A stretch of DNA of 64,000 bases, taken from Ariolimax columbianus. Taxonomy: Eukaryota; Mollusca; Gastropoda; Stylommatophora; Arionidae. The stretch is taken from positions 79,128,941-79,192,940 of the forward strand of contig JAVGWX010000004.1 of the NCBI GenBank assembly GCA_036924085.1. Reading direction: 5' to 3'. The notes under the pieces are model-generated. The model saw only the letters and a list, made by a program, of their open reading frames with translations, was not told the DNA's origin and made no database searches. The translations under genes were made by a program, and so were the position numbers. Shown piece after piece: positions 30,167 to 40,925 of the stretch (within the stretch, counting starts at the first letter, position 1; each line of letters begins with the position of its first letter).

Positions 30167-31496
30167 TTCTTCTTCTTCTTCTTCGTACGCAGTCAGACAG
30201 TAACCATTATTTTTTTGAAAAAAGCGGCGGTCATCCTGAGGCTGTCGACACTGCCATAGAGCTTGTCTTGCATTTCCACTGGTGATGGCCCCATCTGCTC
30301 TCTCTGATCCTCGTATGTCGGGCAGTTCTGCAGCAGATGTTCAGCTGTCATTTTACCGGTACCGCACGGGCATTCGTCGGTACCACCTATCTTTAATTTG
30401 TTGAATAGGTGGTACCTCAGTCTATTGTGGCCAGTGCGAAGTCTGAAGACAACGACCTGCTCTCTTCTGTTCAACTGGTAATAGGCGTCGTTTTTGGTGT
30501 AACCAGTATGTTCGGTTTTTCATTTGGTCATGTATCTGGCTTTGATAAGCCGTTTTGACTCTTCGTACGTCATACTAGTATCTGTTTGTGGTAGTCTTGC
30601 GCCTTCTTTTGCCAGTCTGTCTGCCTCCTCGTTGCCTTGGATGTTGCAGTGTGATGGGACCCACTGTACCACTACCCTTTTTGATGCGGACTGCTGGCAC
30701 AGTTGGCAGAGTGCTGCTCTTAAGTCATTAAGCTCAGTGTTTTTCTGGCTTTTTAGCGCTGTGACTACGGCGAGAGCATCTGTAAGCAGGACTATATGAC
30801 TTTCATTTTCTTTGTGTGTCACCATTTCTTCCACTGCCGCCCTCAGTGCCTCTGCCTCCACTCTGAAATTGCTTGTGTACTTACCAGTAGCGAATGACAG
30901 TATTATTTTTCTGCCATTTGGTAGATTCAGGAATGCTCCTGCCCCTCCGTTCTGTGTAGTGTTTGTTACGGTGTATGCATGGGTCCAGTCCATGCTTGGG
31001 TAGCTTTTCGACATAAAGCTTAGGGTAGTATCTCTCCTTTCTTTTTCAGTCTGGCAGTTTTTGTTTGAAATACCTGGTATATTTTCTACCACCTCTGGAA
31101 ATATATCCTGCCTCCAGGTAGGTTTTCGTACAGTAGTGATGGGTTTTGGTGTTGTTAGTGCGTTTATGGGATCTTCGTGCATCTTTTCTTTGGCTATTTC
31201 TGCAAAGTTTCTCCGCTTTAGTTTCCCATTTCCCAAATTGTTTAGTCTCTGGCGCATTGGATGGTCAGTCAGTCTTCGGAGTTTCTCTGACTGCAGCTGG
31301 GCTCTGCAGTCTCTTCTATCGGTCATGGATTGCAGTTTTGTAATCTTTTCAAGTTCTACAATTGGCGTTGACTTCATTCCTCCTGTTATAACTCTCATGG
31401 CTTGGTTTTGAAGTTTGCTAACTTTATCGAAGTTCGCCTTTGCTGCTGTTGTCCATGCCGCGATGCCATACTCGAGAACTGGTCTCACTCTTCCAG
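30167..31496 (-). pseudogene. LINE-A copy, 1.3 kb, one nonsense mutation
   Basis: Closely matches the copy at 23341-24867 but starts at RPVLEYGIAAWT. Two open blocks (30520-31488 and 30193-30474) are separated by a single in-frame TGA where the sister copy has TGG (Trp in TKWETEHTGY). Several RNase H motifs are intact, but the YTDGSV of the sister copy is shortened to YTVTNT, removing the first catalytic Asp. The element is flanked by 'tccagggaatc' at 30156-30166 and 31492-31502, an 11-bp duplication overlapping the element by a few bases. The TTC tail lies at 30167-30183. The last codons give KIMVTV. Confidence 0.9.
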
Positions 31497-31502
31497 GGAA
31501 TC

Positions 31503-31796
31503 AACAACAACCATAAATTGACAAGGAGATCTCACGCAGGAGAACGGTGGGTTGGCTAAGCGTAAACCAAATTAAACGATACTCCAGCATATAACGAATG
31601 GCAATGGCACGGCTCACACATTTAAAAACATGGTTGTCAAAGCAATAGTATATTGACCAGCTAAGCAGGAAATTCGTCATCAGGCTACCACGAGAGCAAA
31701 TTTGCTGAGCTGTGTGAACCGCACAGAACACGACGAGGCACTTAAGCAGCCGTGGTCATCCACTGCATCCGAGTCCATATCCAGTCGTCCTTTTTT
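31503..31796. other. No feature recognised
   Basis: A short stretch between LINE-A and SINE-D. Weak resemblance to repeat E near 31655 ('gaccagctaagcaggaaatt') is too slight to call. Confidence 0.35.
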
Positions 31797-32130
31797 TTGT
31801 CTTTTTTTGCTTAGATGTTTGCCTCACTAGTTTCTACTGGCGGAGACGCGCCATTTTCCACCCCAGACCGTAGTCCATTGGGCGATATCAGGACGCATAA
31901 ACCAGTGCTTGGATGCATGTGTGCGTCTGTATGTACCTATGCTAGGTTTGTGCGCCCTCAGAAGCTAGCCCAACCAAAGTGCAATGGAAGGGCCTCACCA
32001 TGAGGGCGCGTGTGAAAGTTGTGCAAGAGTGTGACTGTAGGACAGAGTCAAATGAAACAGAGTGAGGTGAGAAGAGAGAGAAGGGGAAGAGTGGCCCCCA
32101 GGGTGTGAGGCCCCCCCCCCCCCCCCCAGT
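31797..32130 (-). repeat. SINE-D copy 2, inverted
   Basis: The plus strand here runs 'gcttagatgtttgcctcact' ... 'accccagaccgtagt' ... 'gtgcgccctcagaagctagc' ... 'gaaacagagtgaggtgag', the reverse complement of 21206-21525. Poly-T (31790-31808) and poly-C (32111-32127) tracts bound it. Confidence 0.85.
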
Positions 32131-32314
32131 ACATTACTTAGCAGATACATAATTATAACCACACAAATATAGACAAAATTATGTGTTTAAAATTATTCAT
32201 AAGGTTTGCCAGCGTTTTGATATTCTGATGAAAGAACACAGGGTTAGCTGCTTTTATTTATTTCAAATTCATAATAACGGCACAGTATGGCATTAATGCC
32301 CCTTTGTACTCAAA

Positions 32315-32505
32315 CTGCAGATGCTGAGCAGTGCATAAGCTGCAATGGTCAGCGACCCATAGCTGACTGCTAGCGTCAGGGCCAGCGAATCAGAGCTGTC
32401 AAGACCCTTCTACACCTCCACGCGGTGATCCTGGATAACAGGCTGCAGCAGGGCAGACTGGCTAAGGAGAAGGGATCGAAGAGGGAATGCTAACCCGGTA
32501 AGTCG
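32315..32505 (+). repeat. SINE-A copy, 3'-truncated
   Basis: 'gatgctgagcagtgcataag' through 'gcggtgatcctggataacag' to 'gaatgctaacccggta', then an abrupt change. It matches the first 190 bp of the 41717 copy almost base for base, so this is a younger copy than the one at 9875. Confidence 0.85.
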
Positions 32506-33044
32506 TGACTTGTCTTGCCACTGGTTAAAGTTGGACTCGGGCGTGAGAGAGAGGTGGGCGAACTGCGCAACCCTTCCTCACTTAAATCAAATTCATTGCG
32601 CAAGTCATTCTCTTTACATTTATCCAGTACTAACACAGTCGAGTCCTGTGACAACATGCGAGCGGCGAAGCGAAGAGCGTACGTCCACTGACAAGCTAAA
32701 CTACAGTCAAACAGCTGCATCAGTTGCGGGAATCCTGACTGAGCAATAAAGCGGATGAGATACATGGATGTGCTGACAATGATGATCATCGTCTCGCAAA
32801 GCGAACTTTCCATGCTCTCATTGCGAGTATGCATATCCCAAAAACGGACTCGTCGGCCATCTCCTGGAATCACCAGGAATTACAAAATAGTTGACTGGAA
32901 GGACTGGCTAAATGGAAAAAAAAAGATCCTTATCACTCGTGAGGGACGAACAACATAACATATTGATCTGAGATTTGAAATCTGCGCGTAATCAGAAGCA
33001 GAGAAGATCCGTATTACATATTATATTATTATACATATTATATA
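32506..33044. other. No feature recognised
   Basis: Short featureless frames only. Confidence 0.4.
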
Positions 33045-33230
33045 AAGAGCAATGGAGCGAAGACTCTTAAATATCTCCTTGAGAGACCACATACGTCATA
33101 CCAACATCCACGACCAAACAGAGTTCCGGGATATCTTCGACTCTGCATCAACACGAACGTACTGATGGGCAGGCCATATGGTTCGAATGACGGACGATAG
33201 ATGGACGGGGAGGGTGTCTTTCTCGTGTCC
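33045..33230 (+). pseudogene. RTE-like LINE, C-terminal fragment
   Basis: Plus-strand AMERRLLNISLRDHIRHTN followed, after a stop, by WAGHMVRMTDDRWTGRV. A 'leucine/arginine...WAGHxxRMxDxRW' order is the hallmark of RTE-type endonuclease/reverse-transcriptase C-termini. Only about 60 codons remain. Confidence 0.75.
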
Positions 33231-33284
33231 ATACTTCTTTGTCGTTCGTTTTCAAACTCCCGCTAGCGAGCCCTGAAAAATGCT

Positions 33285-33600
33285 TTGCAGAGTAGAAGGA
33301 TGTTGTCCGTAGAAGGAAATGCGATGTGTCGTAGTTTACAGCTTGATTGGGATATTTTCACCTTTCCGTCGGACACATCCGACATCAGCGGAAATTTGTG
33401 TGTACCGAGTTAACCTTCCCTATTCGATCCTTTCTCCTAATTAGTTTGCTCTGTTGCAGCCTCTTATCCAGGATCACCACGTGGAGATGTAGAAAGGTCT
33501 TATGAACTCAGATTAGCTGGTCCTGACGCTAGCAGTCAGATATGGGTAGCTGACTACTGCAGCTCGTGCACTGCTTAGTATCTTGCTCCCAAACTCTTGA
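33285..33600 (-). repeat. SINE-A copy, inverted
   Basis: The reverse complement gives 'gagcaagatactaagcagtg', 'gactgctagcgtcagg', 'gtggtgatcctggataagag' and 'ctgtaaactacgacaca'. It is more diverged than the copies at 32315 and 41717. Confidence 0.8.
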
Positions 33601-33904
33601 ATGGAAAGCTGCATCACAACATGACGCAAAACATCTCGTTGTGAACAAATATGTTTTTAATGCGATATTAAAAGTTGTGAGGTAAATTCGTCTACCTCAG
33701 AAGAACACTGCCGAGATTTGTCATTTATTTTGATCAAATGACAAATTAGAGAGTCCAGTGAGATGAGCTGTTTACGAAGTGCAGGAGAAAAGACAGTTCG
33801 CAACAAAATTCATAACAGCACGGTAAAGTTAATGGTGGTGACTGCGTCGGTTAATTACTACATTGAAGCTAAGAAAATAATGGGGTTTGGTCATTTAATA
33901 ATGA

Positions 33905-33976
33905 TGCATTATGATCAAGAAGAAGAAGAAAGAGGAGGATGATGAGAAGAACAAGCAGTAGTAGCATTAGAAGCAC

Positions 33977-34009
<33 letters not shown>

Positions 34010-34021
34010 CATTAGAAGCAC

Positions 34022-34065
<44 letters not shown>

Positions 34066-34112
34066 ACAGTTACAACAGTATTAGTAGAAGCAGCAGCAGT
34101 AGTAGTAGAAGC

Positions 34113-34156
<44 letters not shown>

Positions 34157-34168
34157 CATTAGAAGCAC

Positions 34169-34201
<33 letters not shown>

Positions 34202-34203
34202 AG

Positions 34204-34239
<36 letters not shown>

Positions 34240-34310
34240 ACAGTTACAACAGCAGTAGTAGAAGCAGCAGCAGCAATAGTAGTAGTAGAAGTAGCAGCAG
34301 TAGTAGTTTG
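33905..34310. repeat. AGT/AGC trinucleotide microsatellite
   Basis: About 390 bp of AGT repeats interrupted by 'agcattagaagcact' and 'aacagttacaacagt' motifs, which recur as larger duplicated blocks. A Ser-rich frame crosses it. The preceding AAGAAG run and lack of homology argue against a gene. Confidence 0.95.
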
Positions 34311-34429
34311 CCACTTTCTAGACCGTTCTATGTTACCTCTGATCGTTGTTATTTGATCTGTTCAATAATCCCTCTGACAGTCCAGCATGAGAAACTAATT
34401 ACAGGTCTTGAAAACTTAAGTATGTTGTT

Positions 34430-34680
34430 ATTATTGTTACGGATCCAGCAGCATCCGAGCTCTTGCTCTTTGACTCAGTGCTATGTAATGTTTTCTGCAT
34501 ATGTTTGTCAGTTGTTGTCTAGAGCCATACAAAGTGTTCCATTTGTGTGGTCTTGGAGGAAGAAGCATTTTCAAAACATCATTGAGCGCTGAACACTCAA
34601 AGAGATGATGATCAACTGTTTCGTATGGGTGTGTATGTCACTCAGGAGTGTTGTGGTTGGATTCGGTTCAGGTGCTTGTT
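34430..34680 (-). pseudogene. LINE C-terminal relic, LPPPKP family, copy 2
   Basis: The minus-strand frame gives VDHHLFECSALNDV followed by LPPRPHKWNTLYGS. It matches the relic at 10523-10870. Both copies lack the upstream RT. Confidence 0.6.
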
Positions 34681-34910
34681 TAGATAGATTAGATACAAGA
34701 AAATATTTTTTTTAGTCAGGGAGTGGTGAATGCTTGGAGTGCATTGCCACAGGAAACAGTGAAGGCAGGGTCAATTAATGCATTCAAGAATAAATTGGAT
34801 GTGCAAGGCGTTTTTAGATCAAGTGAATGTAAAAGAAACTGGTTATATACAGATTATGTAGAGTACTCTAAACCAATATAAAGACGATAAGTTGTTAAGT
34901 GGTTGTGTTG
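34681..34910 (+). mobile_element. CR1 LINE, 3' end fragment
   Basis: The plus-strand frame begins RLDTRKYFF and continues 'gtggtgaatgcttggagtgc' (VVNAWSALP) and a FKNKLDV-like stretch, ending 'ataaagacgataagttgtta'. These match the 3' end of the long CR1 at 61396-64000. The 5' truncation falls within a few bases of that in the copy at 60437. Confidence 0.85.
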
Positions 34911-35359
34911 TGTTCTTAGCCCCTGCTCATATCCTTTCTTGTGAGTTGATTGATGTCGTCATTTGTATTGGGGCTTGCCATTTGTCTGTAGACCTCCCTC
35001 CTTGTGTTCTCAAGAGTTGTATGGCAGTTTGAATAGCTGTTGATATGCCTTGATCACTTTGTTGCTAGTCTGTCTGTCTTGTCATTGCTAAGTGTCCACG
35101 ATCTACTGCATGACTAGTACATGACATGGCCAATGATAATGTGGTCTCTGTCAAAATCCATGTGAATAAGATCAGGCTCATAATGTACTGCATCTTAGGT
35201 TGTTTGAAGTGTGGACATCGAGTCTAATAATGTTCTGGGTATTCCCCCACGGAAAGGCATCTAAAAACCATCTTCAGCTGATACAAGATTGCAACTTCAG
35301 CTTGATAGTTGGAGCACAGACAATAGTGGCGCTTGCACAGCTTAACAAAATCTAGCAAG

Positions 35360-35800
35360 ATAAACGGATTGTTTGAAGATCAGATTAGTGCGCACATTGG
35401 TCATGTCAGTATTATCCTATGCTTGTAAGACATGGACAATTACAGCTGACCTGCAGGGGAGGATACATGCCTTGGAGATGAGTTGTTTCTGAAGACTTCT
35501 AAATATCACGTACAAAGATTGAGTTACAAATGAGGAAATACAAGAAAGAACTACAACAGCAATAGGGCCTTTTTGAAGACCTCTTGGCAACTGTCAAATG
35601 AAGGAAACTCGCTTGGTATGGTCACATATCGAGAAAGGTGCATGGCAGACGACAAAGAGGTTGTCCCAAAAAATAGTAGGAGGACAACATAAAAGAATGG
35701 ACCAATCTCCGACCAAAGGAGGCACAAGCAACATCCGCTGACAGAGAGGAATGTCGTGGGAATGTCTGCCCCAACGACCTCACTGGTTACTTGATGATCT
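35360..35800 (+). pseudogene. RTE-like LINE, 3' fragment
   Basis: Plus-strand blocks: VMSVLSYACKTWTITADL (near 35405), LEMSCFLRLLNITYKD, then KLAWYGHISRKVHGRRQRGC and EWTNLRPKEAQATSADREE. This is the C-terminal order of RTE-like proteins. Several stops are present and the end is lost at repeat E. Confidence 0.75.
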
Positions 35801-36245
35801 GACCTGAGTTGGAGCAGACCTTCTCGTAAGCATCAGACAGTTCCTCAGCGGATGTCTGGATACTATATGGAGATATATGGATGTAGTCCACCTGGGTCTT
35901 TGTGCATGACATGGACAAGAATAGTACCACTGCTGCACAGAGAGCATGTCGTAAAAGATTACTGGTTATGTGACATGGCATAATTTCAGCCATGGTTAGG
36001 TGGTTTGTTAAGAGCTGCATAGACAGCGCCTAACAGGCTGCAGATCTACTTTGCTCTAGTGTTTGAGTCAATAACATGGACTCGCACATCGGTTAACCAC
36101 AATCCATGGCACTTGGCCAATACAGCAAAGTAATAAGCTGCTCAAGCCTAGCCCGCTAAACAGGAAACCCTTCTCCCTGCTACATCCAGCATCTTGCCAG
36201 AGCTGGGACCTGAACTTGAGCATCTGCCCTTGTAGAGGCACAGGT
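35800..36245 (+). repeat. Repeat E, copy 2
   Basis: Shares ordered blocks with 18560-18960: 'cagagagcatgtcgt', 'gcgcctaacaggct', 'tttgctct', 'aagctgctcaagcctagccc', 'gctaaacaggaaaccct'. It follows the RTE-like fragment directly, so it could be that element's tail or an independent insertion. Confidence 0.65.
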
Positions 36246-36395
36246 CGCCTAATACTATATAGATAGCACAGCCTACCTTGATGGTGGTATTGAATGCAGA
36301 TCTATCAGTATATGCATGTATGCATTCATCGGGTTAGGCGTCGATAGTTCTTTGAGTTGTCCGCATAACAGTACTTGGTTATTAACTTTTGGAGG

Positions 36396-36642
36396 AAGTT
36401 GACGGCGTGGGCTTGTGGTTAAATGACACGGCTCACGACCCGAAGGTGCTGAGTTCAATCCCCATCACAGCACCGACCATTACCCCGGGGAAGCAAAGCC
36501 TTAGAAAATGCAGGAGGAAGCAGACCCTTATATAAATGCATGCTGAAGTCGGATGCACAGAGCCGATAGGCGCAAAATAAAAACCACAGTGCAACGTACA
36601 CCACCCTGGAGAATGGAGAAATAAGACGAATGCAAAAAAACA
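36396..36642 (+). repeat. SINE-B (tRNA-derived), full copy
   Basis: A 247-bp SINE with a tRNA-like head: 'gacggcgtgggcttgtggtt' carries an A-box-like region, and 'gagttcaatccc' a B-box (GGTTCRANNCC type). The body has 'ccttatataaatgcatgctg' and 'gtgcaacgtacaccaccctg', and it ends in an A-rich tail. It is flanked by the 8-bp duplication 'tttggagg' at 36388-36395 and 36643-36650. Confidence 0.9.
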
Positions 36643-36909
36643 TTTGGAGGTATCATCTAATTTTGTCAGATAGGAGTGCCTAAATCAAGTCAGATTCACC
36701 ATATTGATGTATGATTTATCATCTTAGACCAAAAATAAAACACATCTTACAGCTTGAACAATTCAACTAAGTTGTTTTCTTTATTCAAAATTGCTTCAAA
36801 TTAGTTTTTTTATTTAACATCTTTTAAATGTAAAATTCAAACTAAATATGTACTTTATATTCTGGCATAGGATCAGATACGTACGATGCATATTTTAAAA
36901 CTTATTTAG

Positions 36910-37040
36910 AGGGGACGGCGTGGGCTAATAACACGGCTCATGTCAGATGCACTAGGCCGACAGTCGCAAAATAAAAATATAGTGCAACGTACACCAACTT
37001 GGAGAATACAGAAATAAGGCGAATGAAGAAATAAAAATCG
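36910..37040 (+). repeat. SINE-B, internally deleted copy
   Basis: The first 35 bp ('gggacggcgtgggctaataa' ...) join directly to the last 95 bp ('cagatgcactaggccgacag' onwards), removing the B-box. It is flanked by the 7-bp direct repeat 'tatttag' at 36903-36909 and 37041-37047. The duplication implies that the deleted form itself inserted, or that the deletion occurred after insertion. Confidence 0.8.
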
Positions 37041-37382
37041 TATTTAGTATTGAAGACACCCCCATGCTCAACTCTCTGTTAGCGGCTGCTGCCTGTGCCT
37101 CATCTGGTCAAAGATCGGTCCATTCTTCAATTTTGTCCCTCCACCTCTAATTGTGATGACCTTACTGTTGTCTGCCGTTTTGCAAAACCGTTTCTCGATA
37201 TGTGGCCGTACCAATTGTGTTTCTGTCTTTTGACTGTTGCCAAGAGGTCTTCAAAAGGCTCTATTACATTTGGTCACACAACTGCACCGAGCCAAAGTAT
37301 TGTCTTTGGCAATTATTGTACAATAATACAGACCTTTTTCATTCCAAGTTTTTAGAAGTTCATAAATCAACAAGGTATTTTT

Positions 37383-37638
37383 TTTTTGTTTTTTTGTTTT
37401 TTGCGTTCGCCTTATTTCTCTAATCCCCAAGGCGGTGTGCGTTGCACTGTGTTTTTATTTTGCGCCTGTCGGCCCAGTGCATCCGACTTCAGCATGCATT
37501 TTATGTAAGGGTCTGCTTTCTCCTGCATTTTCTAAGGGTTTGCTTCCCCGGGGTAACGGCCGGTGCTGTGATGGGGATCGAACCCAGCACCTTCTGGTTG
37601 TGAGCCGTGTCACTTAACCACTAGGCCACGCCGTCCCC
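37383..37638 (-). repeat. SINE-B copy, inverted
   Basis: The reverse complement starts 'ggggacggcgtggcctagtg' and continues 'gttaagtgacacggctcaca', with B-box 'gggttcgatccccatc'. It ends in a long A-rich tail (T-rich on this strand at 37378-37405). This copy has the best-preserved tRNA head. Its 5' end abuts the mariner terminus. Confidence 0.9.
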
Positions 37639-37795
37639 TCAAGGTGTGTTCAAATAAAACCGGACCAAACTGGAACAAGGAACATACATACAAGGGGCTT
37701 GTCATAAGTCTTTATCCTGACTATGAAGGAGTAGGAGGATACAGTTGAAATTTGGCAGATAGCTTTTTCCTTCTCAATGTAACCACCAACAGAAT

Positions 37796-38905
37796 TTATA
37801 CATTTCTGCCATCTCTGCGTGACCTTGAAAAGACCTTCAGAATAAAGTAACCTATTTTTCTAACTAAACCAGTCATCACAAGCCAGTATGACATCTTCGT
37901 CACTGTTAAAATGATTACCTTCCTTTCTGCTGTTTTTTTCAGTTTTAGGAAAAGAAAAAAGTCTGATAGAGCTAAATCTTGAGAATATGGTGGGTGTGGA
38001 AGAATTTCAATATTTAAATCATTGGCTTTTTGCAGCATTAGGCTTGCTTTATGGGAGGGCACGTTGTCTTGATGCAAAGGCAGAATTTGAGTGCAGGCTA
38101 TCCCTCGTTTTCTGGTCACAGTCTTTCTTAGTTTGTTAAGGAGATCTGCATGATACTGCCCATTAACCGTGTTGCCATGAGGCAGGTAATCTTTCAATAT
38201 GACACCTTAGATGTCCCAAACAACAATCAGCATCACTTTTCTTGCAGATTTATGTGCTCTTGGCTTAACATGTGTTGGTGAGCCCGAAGTTTTCCACTGC
38301 ATGCTGGAAATTTTGGATTCTGAGTCATAATGACGAACCCAAGTCTCATCTACTGTCACCATGGTCGGCAACATGTTTTTCGACTGACACATTTTGAGCA
38401 ATTGGCCACAGCAGTCAACCCTCGTTTGTTTCTGTTCACATGTTAGCAGATGCAGGACCCAGCGGGAACACTTTTCTCCTGTTCAGTCTGTGTAAAATTC
38501 TAAAAACTACTTTCATTCAGTTTTGCTGACCTAGATATCTCTGCAATTGTCATTTTCATTTTCTGGTCAATGATTTTCTTCACTTTTGTAGCATTTTCAT
38601 CGCTGCATTCTGATGATGGTCTTCCTGAATTTGGAAGATCAGCAACATGGGAATAGCCACGCTTAACCTGCCTACGCCAGATTTTTACAGAAGCATACAG
38701 AATTTCTCAAACACTGGTTCCATCTACCTGTGTTTTTCTGTAGTTGTTTTTTCCTGGAACATCAAGAATTTTATCACAGTTCTGGCCTCTGATTTCTCCA
38801 TTGATCTGACAAACCCTTAGAGTAGCAGATCCGGTCAATAAGGTGTGTTGCGCCATGCACCATCCCGGGTAAACCCGTCGACAAGGGAAATTCACACTTC
38901 TCAAG
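37796..38905 (-). pseudogene. mariner transposase (DD34D), inactivated
   Basis: Minus-strand relic of an IS630/Tc1/mariner transposase, which would cut and rejoin element ends. An N-terminal DNA-binding part near 38690-38600 reads VKIWRRQVKRGYSHVADLPN and SGRPSS. The first catalytic Asp lies in VDETWVRHYDSESK (near 38350), the second in LPLHQDNVPSHKA (near 38090), and the third in LALSDFFLF (near 37985). The spacing from the second to the third is 34 residues, the mariner signature. A TAA after VVWDI (near 38205) interrupts the catalytic domain, and more stops occur in the N-terminal half, so no active protein is possible. All three catalytic residues remain. Confidence 0.9.
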
Positions 38906-38989
38906 TGCAGTACAAATTGAATGATCTACATATGTGCCAAATTTCAACTTTCTCCTCCTACTCCTTCATAGTCAGGGTAAAGACTTATG

Positions 38990-39625
38990 ACAAGCTTCTT
39001 GTATGATGCGCATGATGGCATCACTTCTGGTGTAAACAGCACATACCAACCGTCAAGTGTGCAAAATGTCATTATCCTCCAACTCAGTTTGCTTAGCAGA
39101 CCGTTGAAAACATGCCGGGTGTGATACGGAATCCATCCAGAGTTGATCAGCCAGCGGTAATTCGGTTTCTAAAAGCTGAAGGATGTCGACCAATTGACAT
39201 TTATAGCAGAATGCAGGCACTGTAAAGTGATAAAAGTGTGCCGAAGACAACAGTGAAGAACTGGACAACGATGTTTGAAAAAGGACATGATTAAACGAAA
39301 GATCTTCTGAGACCAGTGAATATTGTTGCGTTAACGTATGTCCTTCTTTAAATATCATTGTCTGGTTCTTCACTGTTGTCTTCGACACACTTTTGTCACC
39401 ATACACTGCCTGCATTCTGGATGACTGGGCGACTTCCTTCAGATGTTAGAAACCAAATCACCACTCGCTGATCAACTCTGGACGGATTCCATATCACACC
39501 CGCCATGTTTTCAACGGTCTGCTGAGAAACTATAAGTCAGAGGATAATGAAATGTTGAAAACTTGATGGTTGATATATGTTGTTTACACTAGAAGTGATG
39601 TCATCATGCTCATGATACGTATGTT
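38990..39625. repeat. Palindrome built from two mariner N-terminal ends
   Basis: The left arm (to about 39300) and right arm (from about 39312) are imperfect reverse complements: 'catcacttctggtgtaaaca' against 'tgtttacactagaagtgatg', and 'gatacggaatccatccagag' against 'ctctggacggattccatatc'. Each arm, read outward to inward, encodes the start of a mariner-like helix-turn-helix (PSRVDQPAVIRFLKAEG; SKTTVKNQTMIF). The whole sits inside the right end of the mariner at 37641-39665. Confidence 0.8.
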
Positions 39626-39869
39626 CACTTGATACAGTTTAGTCCAGTTTCATTTGAACACGCCTCGTACTTACTACAGGAAGTCGAGATATCTTGCTTT
39701 TCGTTTCAGAAGAACTGCAGCTGCCAGAAAGCTAACTATACTTCAATTGTATACGGTAAATGAGCAGGCAGATAGACTGGTAAAAAGGGGAGGAGATTGT
39801 GAACAATAAGACAATGAAATCACAGAAAAACATTGAGCTATCCAGACTTTTAGTAGACAACATAATGAG

Positions 39870-40737
39870 TCTAGTGTCAACATACTGACAAAGACCCCCC
39901 CCCCCCCCTCATGTCAGAGTCTAGTGTCAACATACTGACCAAGATCCCCACCTCATGTCAAAGTCTAGTGTCAACATACTGGCAAAGACCCCCCCCCCCC
40001 CCCCTATCATGTCAGAGTCTAGTGTCAACATACTGATCAAGAGCCCCAACCTCATGTCAGAGTCTAGTGTCAACATACTAACCAAGACATAAACGCCATG
40101 TCAGAGTCTAGTGTCAACATACTGACCAAGACCCCCAACCTCATGTCAGAGTCTAGTGTCAACATACTAACCAAGACATAAACGCCATGTCAGAGTCTAG
40201 TGTCAACACACTGACCAAGACCCCCAACCTCATGTCAGAGTCTAGTGTCAACAAACTAACCAAGACATAAACGCCATGTCAGAGTCTAGTGTCAACATAC
40301 TGACCAAGACATAAACGCCATGTCAGAGTCTAGTGTCAACATACTGACCAAGACCCCCAACCTCATGTCAGAGTCTAGTGTCAACATACTAACCAAGACA
40401 TAAACGCCATGTCAGAGTCTAGTGTCAACATACTGACCAAGACCCCCTACCTCATGTCGGAGTCTAGTGTCAACATACTGACCAAGACCCCCAACCTCAT
40501 GTCAGAGTCGAATGTCAACATACTGACCAAGACATAAACACCATATCAGAGTCTAGTGTCAACATACTGACCAAGACATAAACGCCATGTCAGAGTCTAG
40601 TGTCAACATACTGACCAAGACATAAACGCCATGTCAGAGTCTAGTGTCAACATACTGACCAAGACATAAACGCCATGTCAGAGTCTAGTGTCAACATACT
40701 GACCAAGATCCCAACCTCATGTCAGAGTCTAGTGTTA
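39870..40737. repeat. 44-bp minisatellite with two alternating unit types
   Basis: About 20 units: a constant part 'catgtcagagtctagtgtca' + 'acatactgaccaagac' followed by 'ataaacgc' (type B) or 'ccccaacct' (type A). From the fourth to the ninth unit the types alternate strictly, giving an 88-bp dimer. Five consecutive B units follow later. The first and third units have expanded poly-C runs. Confidence 0.95.
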
Positions 40738-40759
40738 GAGATAGCTTTCGTAGGAGAGA

Positions 40760-40925
40760 CAGCTCTGACAACAAATAACTGCTGCCTTGCAGTTAGGCTG
40801 TGACAGCGAAGGGCTAGTGAAGCAGCATTTACACAAATACATGCTGAAGGCAGATGCACGAGCCTCCAGGGTGCAGAACACAGTGCAAAGTAACCTGACT
40901 CATAAAGACAGCCCCAGACATGACT
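40760..40925 (+). repeat. Decayed SINE-B-like copy
   Basis: 'agcagcatttacacaaatac', 'atgctgaaggcagatgcacg' and 'agtgcaaagtaacctgac' parallel the SINE-B body. The head is not recognisable. Confidence 0.4.

Larger units (their letters stand above)
37641..39665 (-). mobile_element. mariner-type DNA transposon, dead
   Basis: Imperfect terminal inverted repeats of about 28-30 bp: 'ggtgtgttcaaataaaaccg' at 37643 and its counterpart 'agtttcatttgaacacgcc' ending near 39657. Subterminal inverted repeats ('gactatgaaggagtaggagg' near 37720, 'cctcctactccttcatagtc' near 38955) are also clear. The interior encodes the transposase relic at 37796-38905. At about 2.0 kb the element is longer than a usual 1.3-kb mariner because of a palindromic insertion near its right end. 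Confidence 0.85.

Noticed and set aside
30812..31411. Plus-strand proteins in 30.5-31.4 kb
   Set aside because: They are antisense of LINE-A; the same shadows occur at 23.6-24.5 kb on the other strand.
33939..34592. A poly-serine protein
   Set aside because: Translation of an AGT microsatellite. The following sequence matches a LINE relic on the opposite strand.
36396..36480. A functional tRNA gene
   Set aside because: A and B boxes are present, but the acceptor stem does not close and the sequence continues into a repeated SINE body with a tail.
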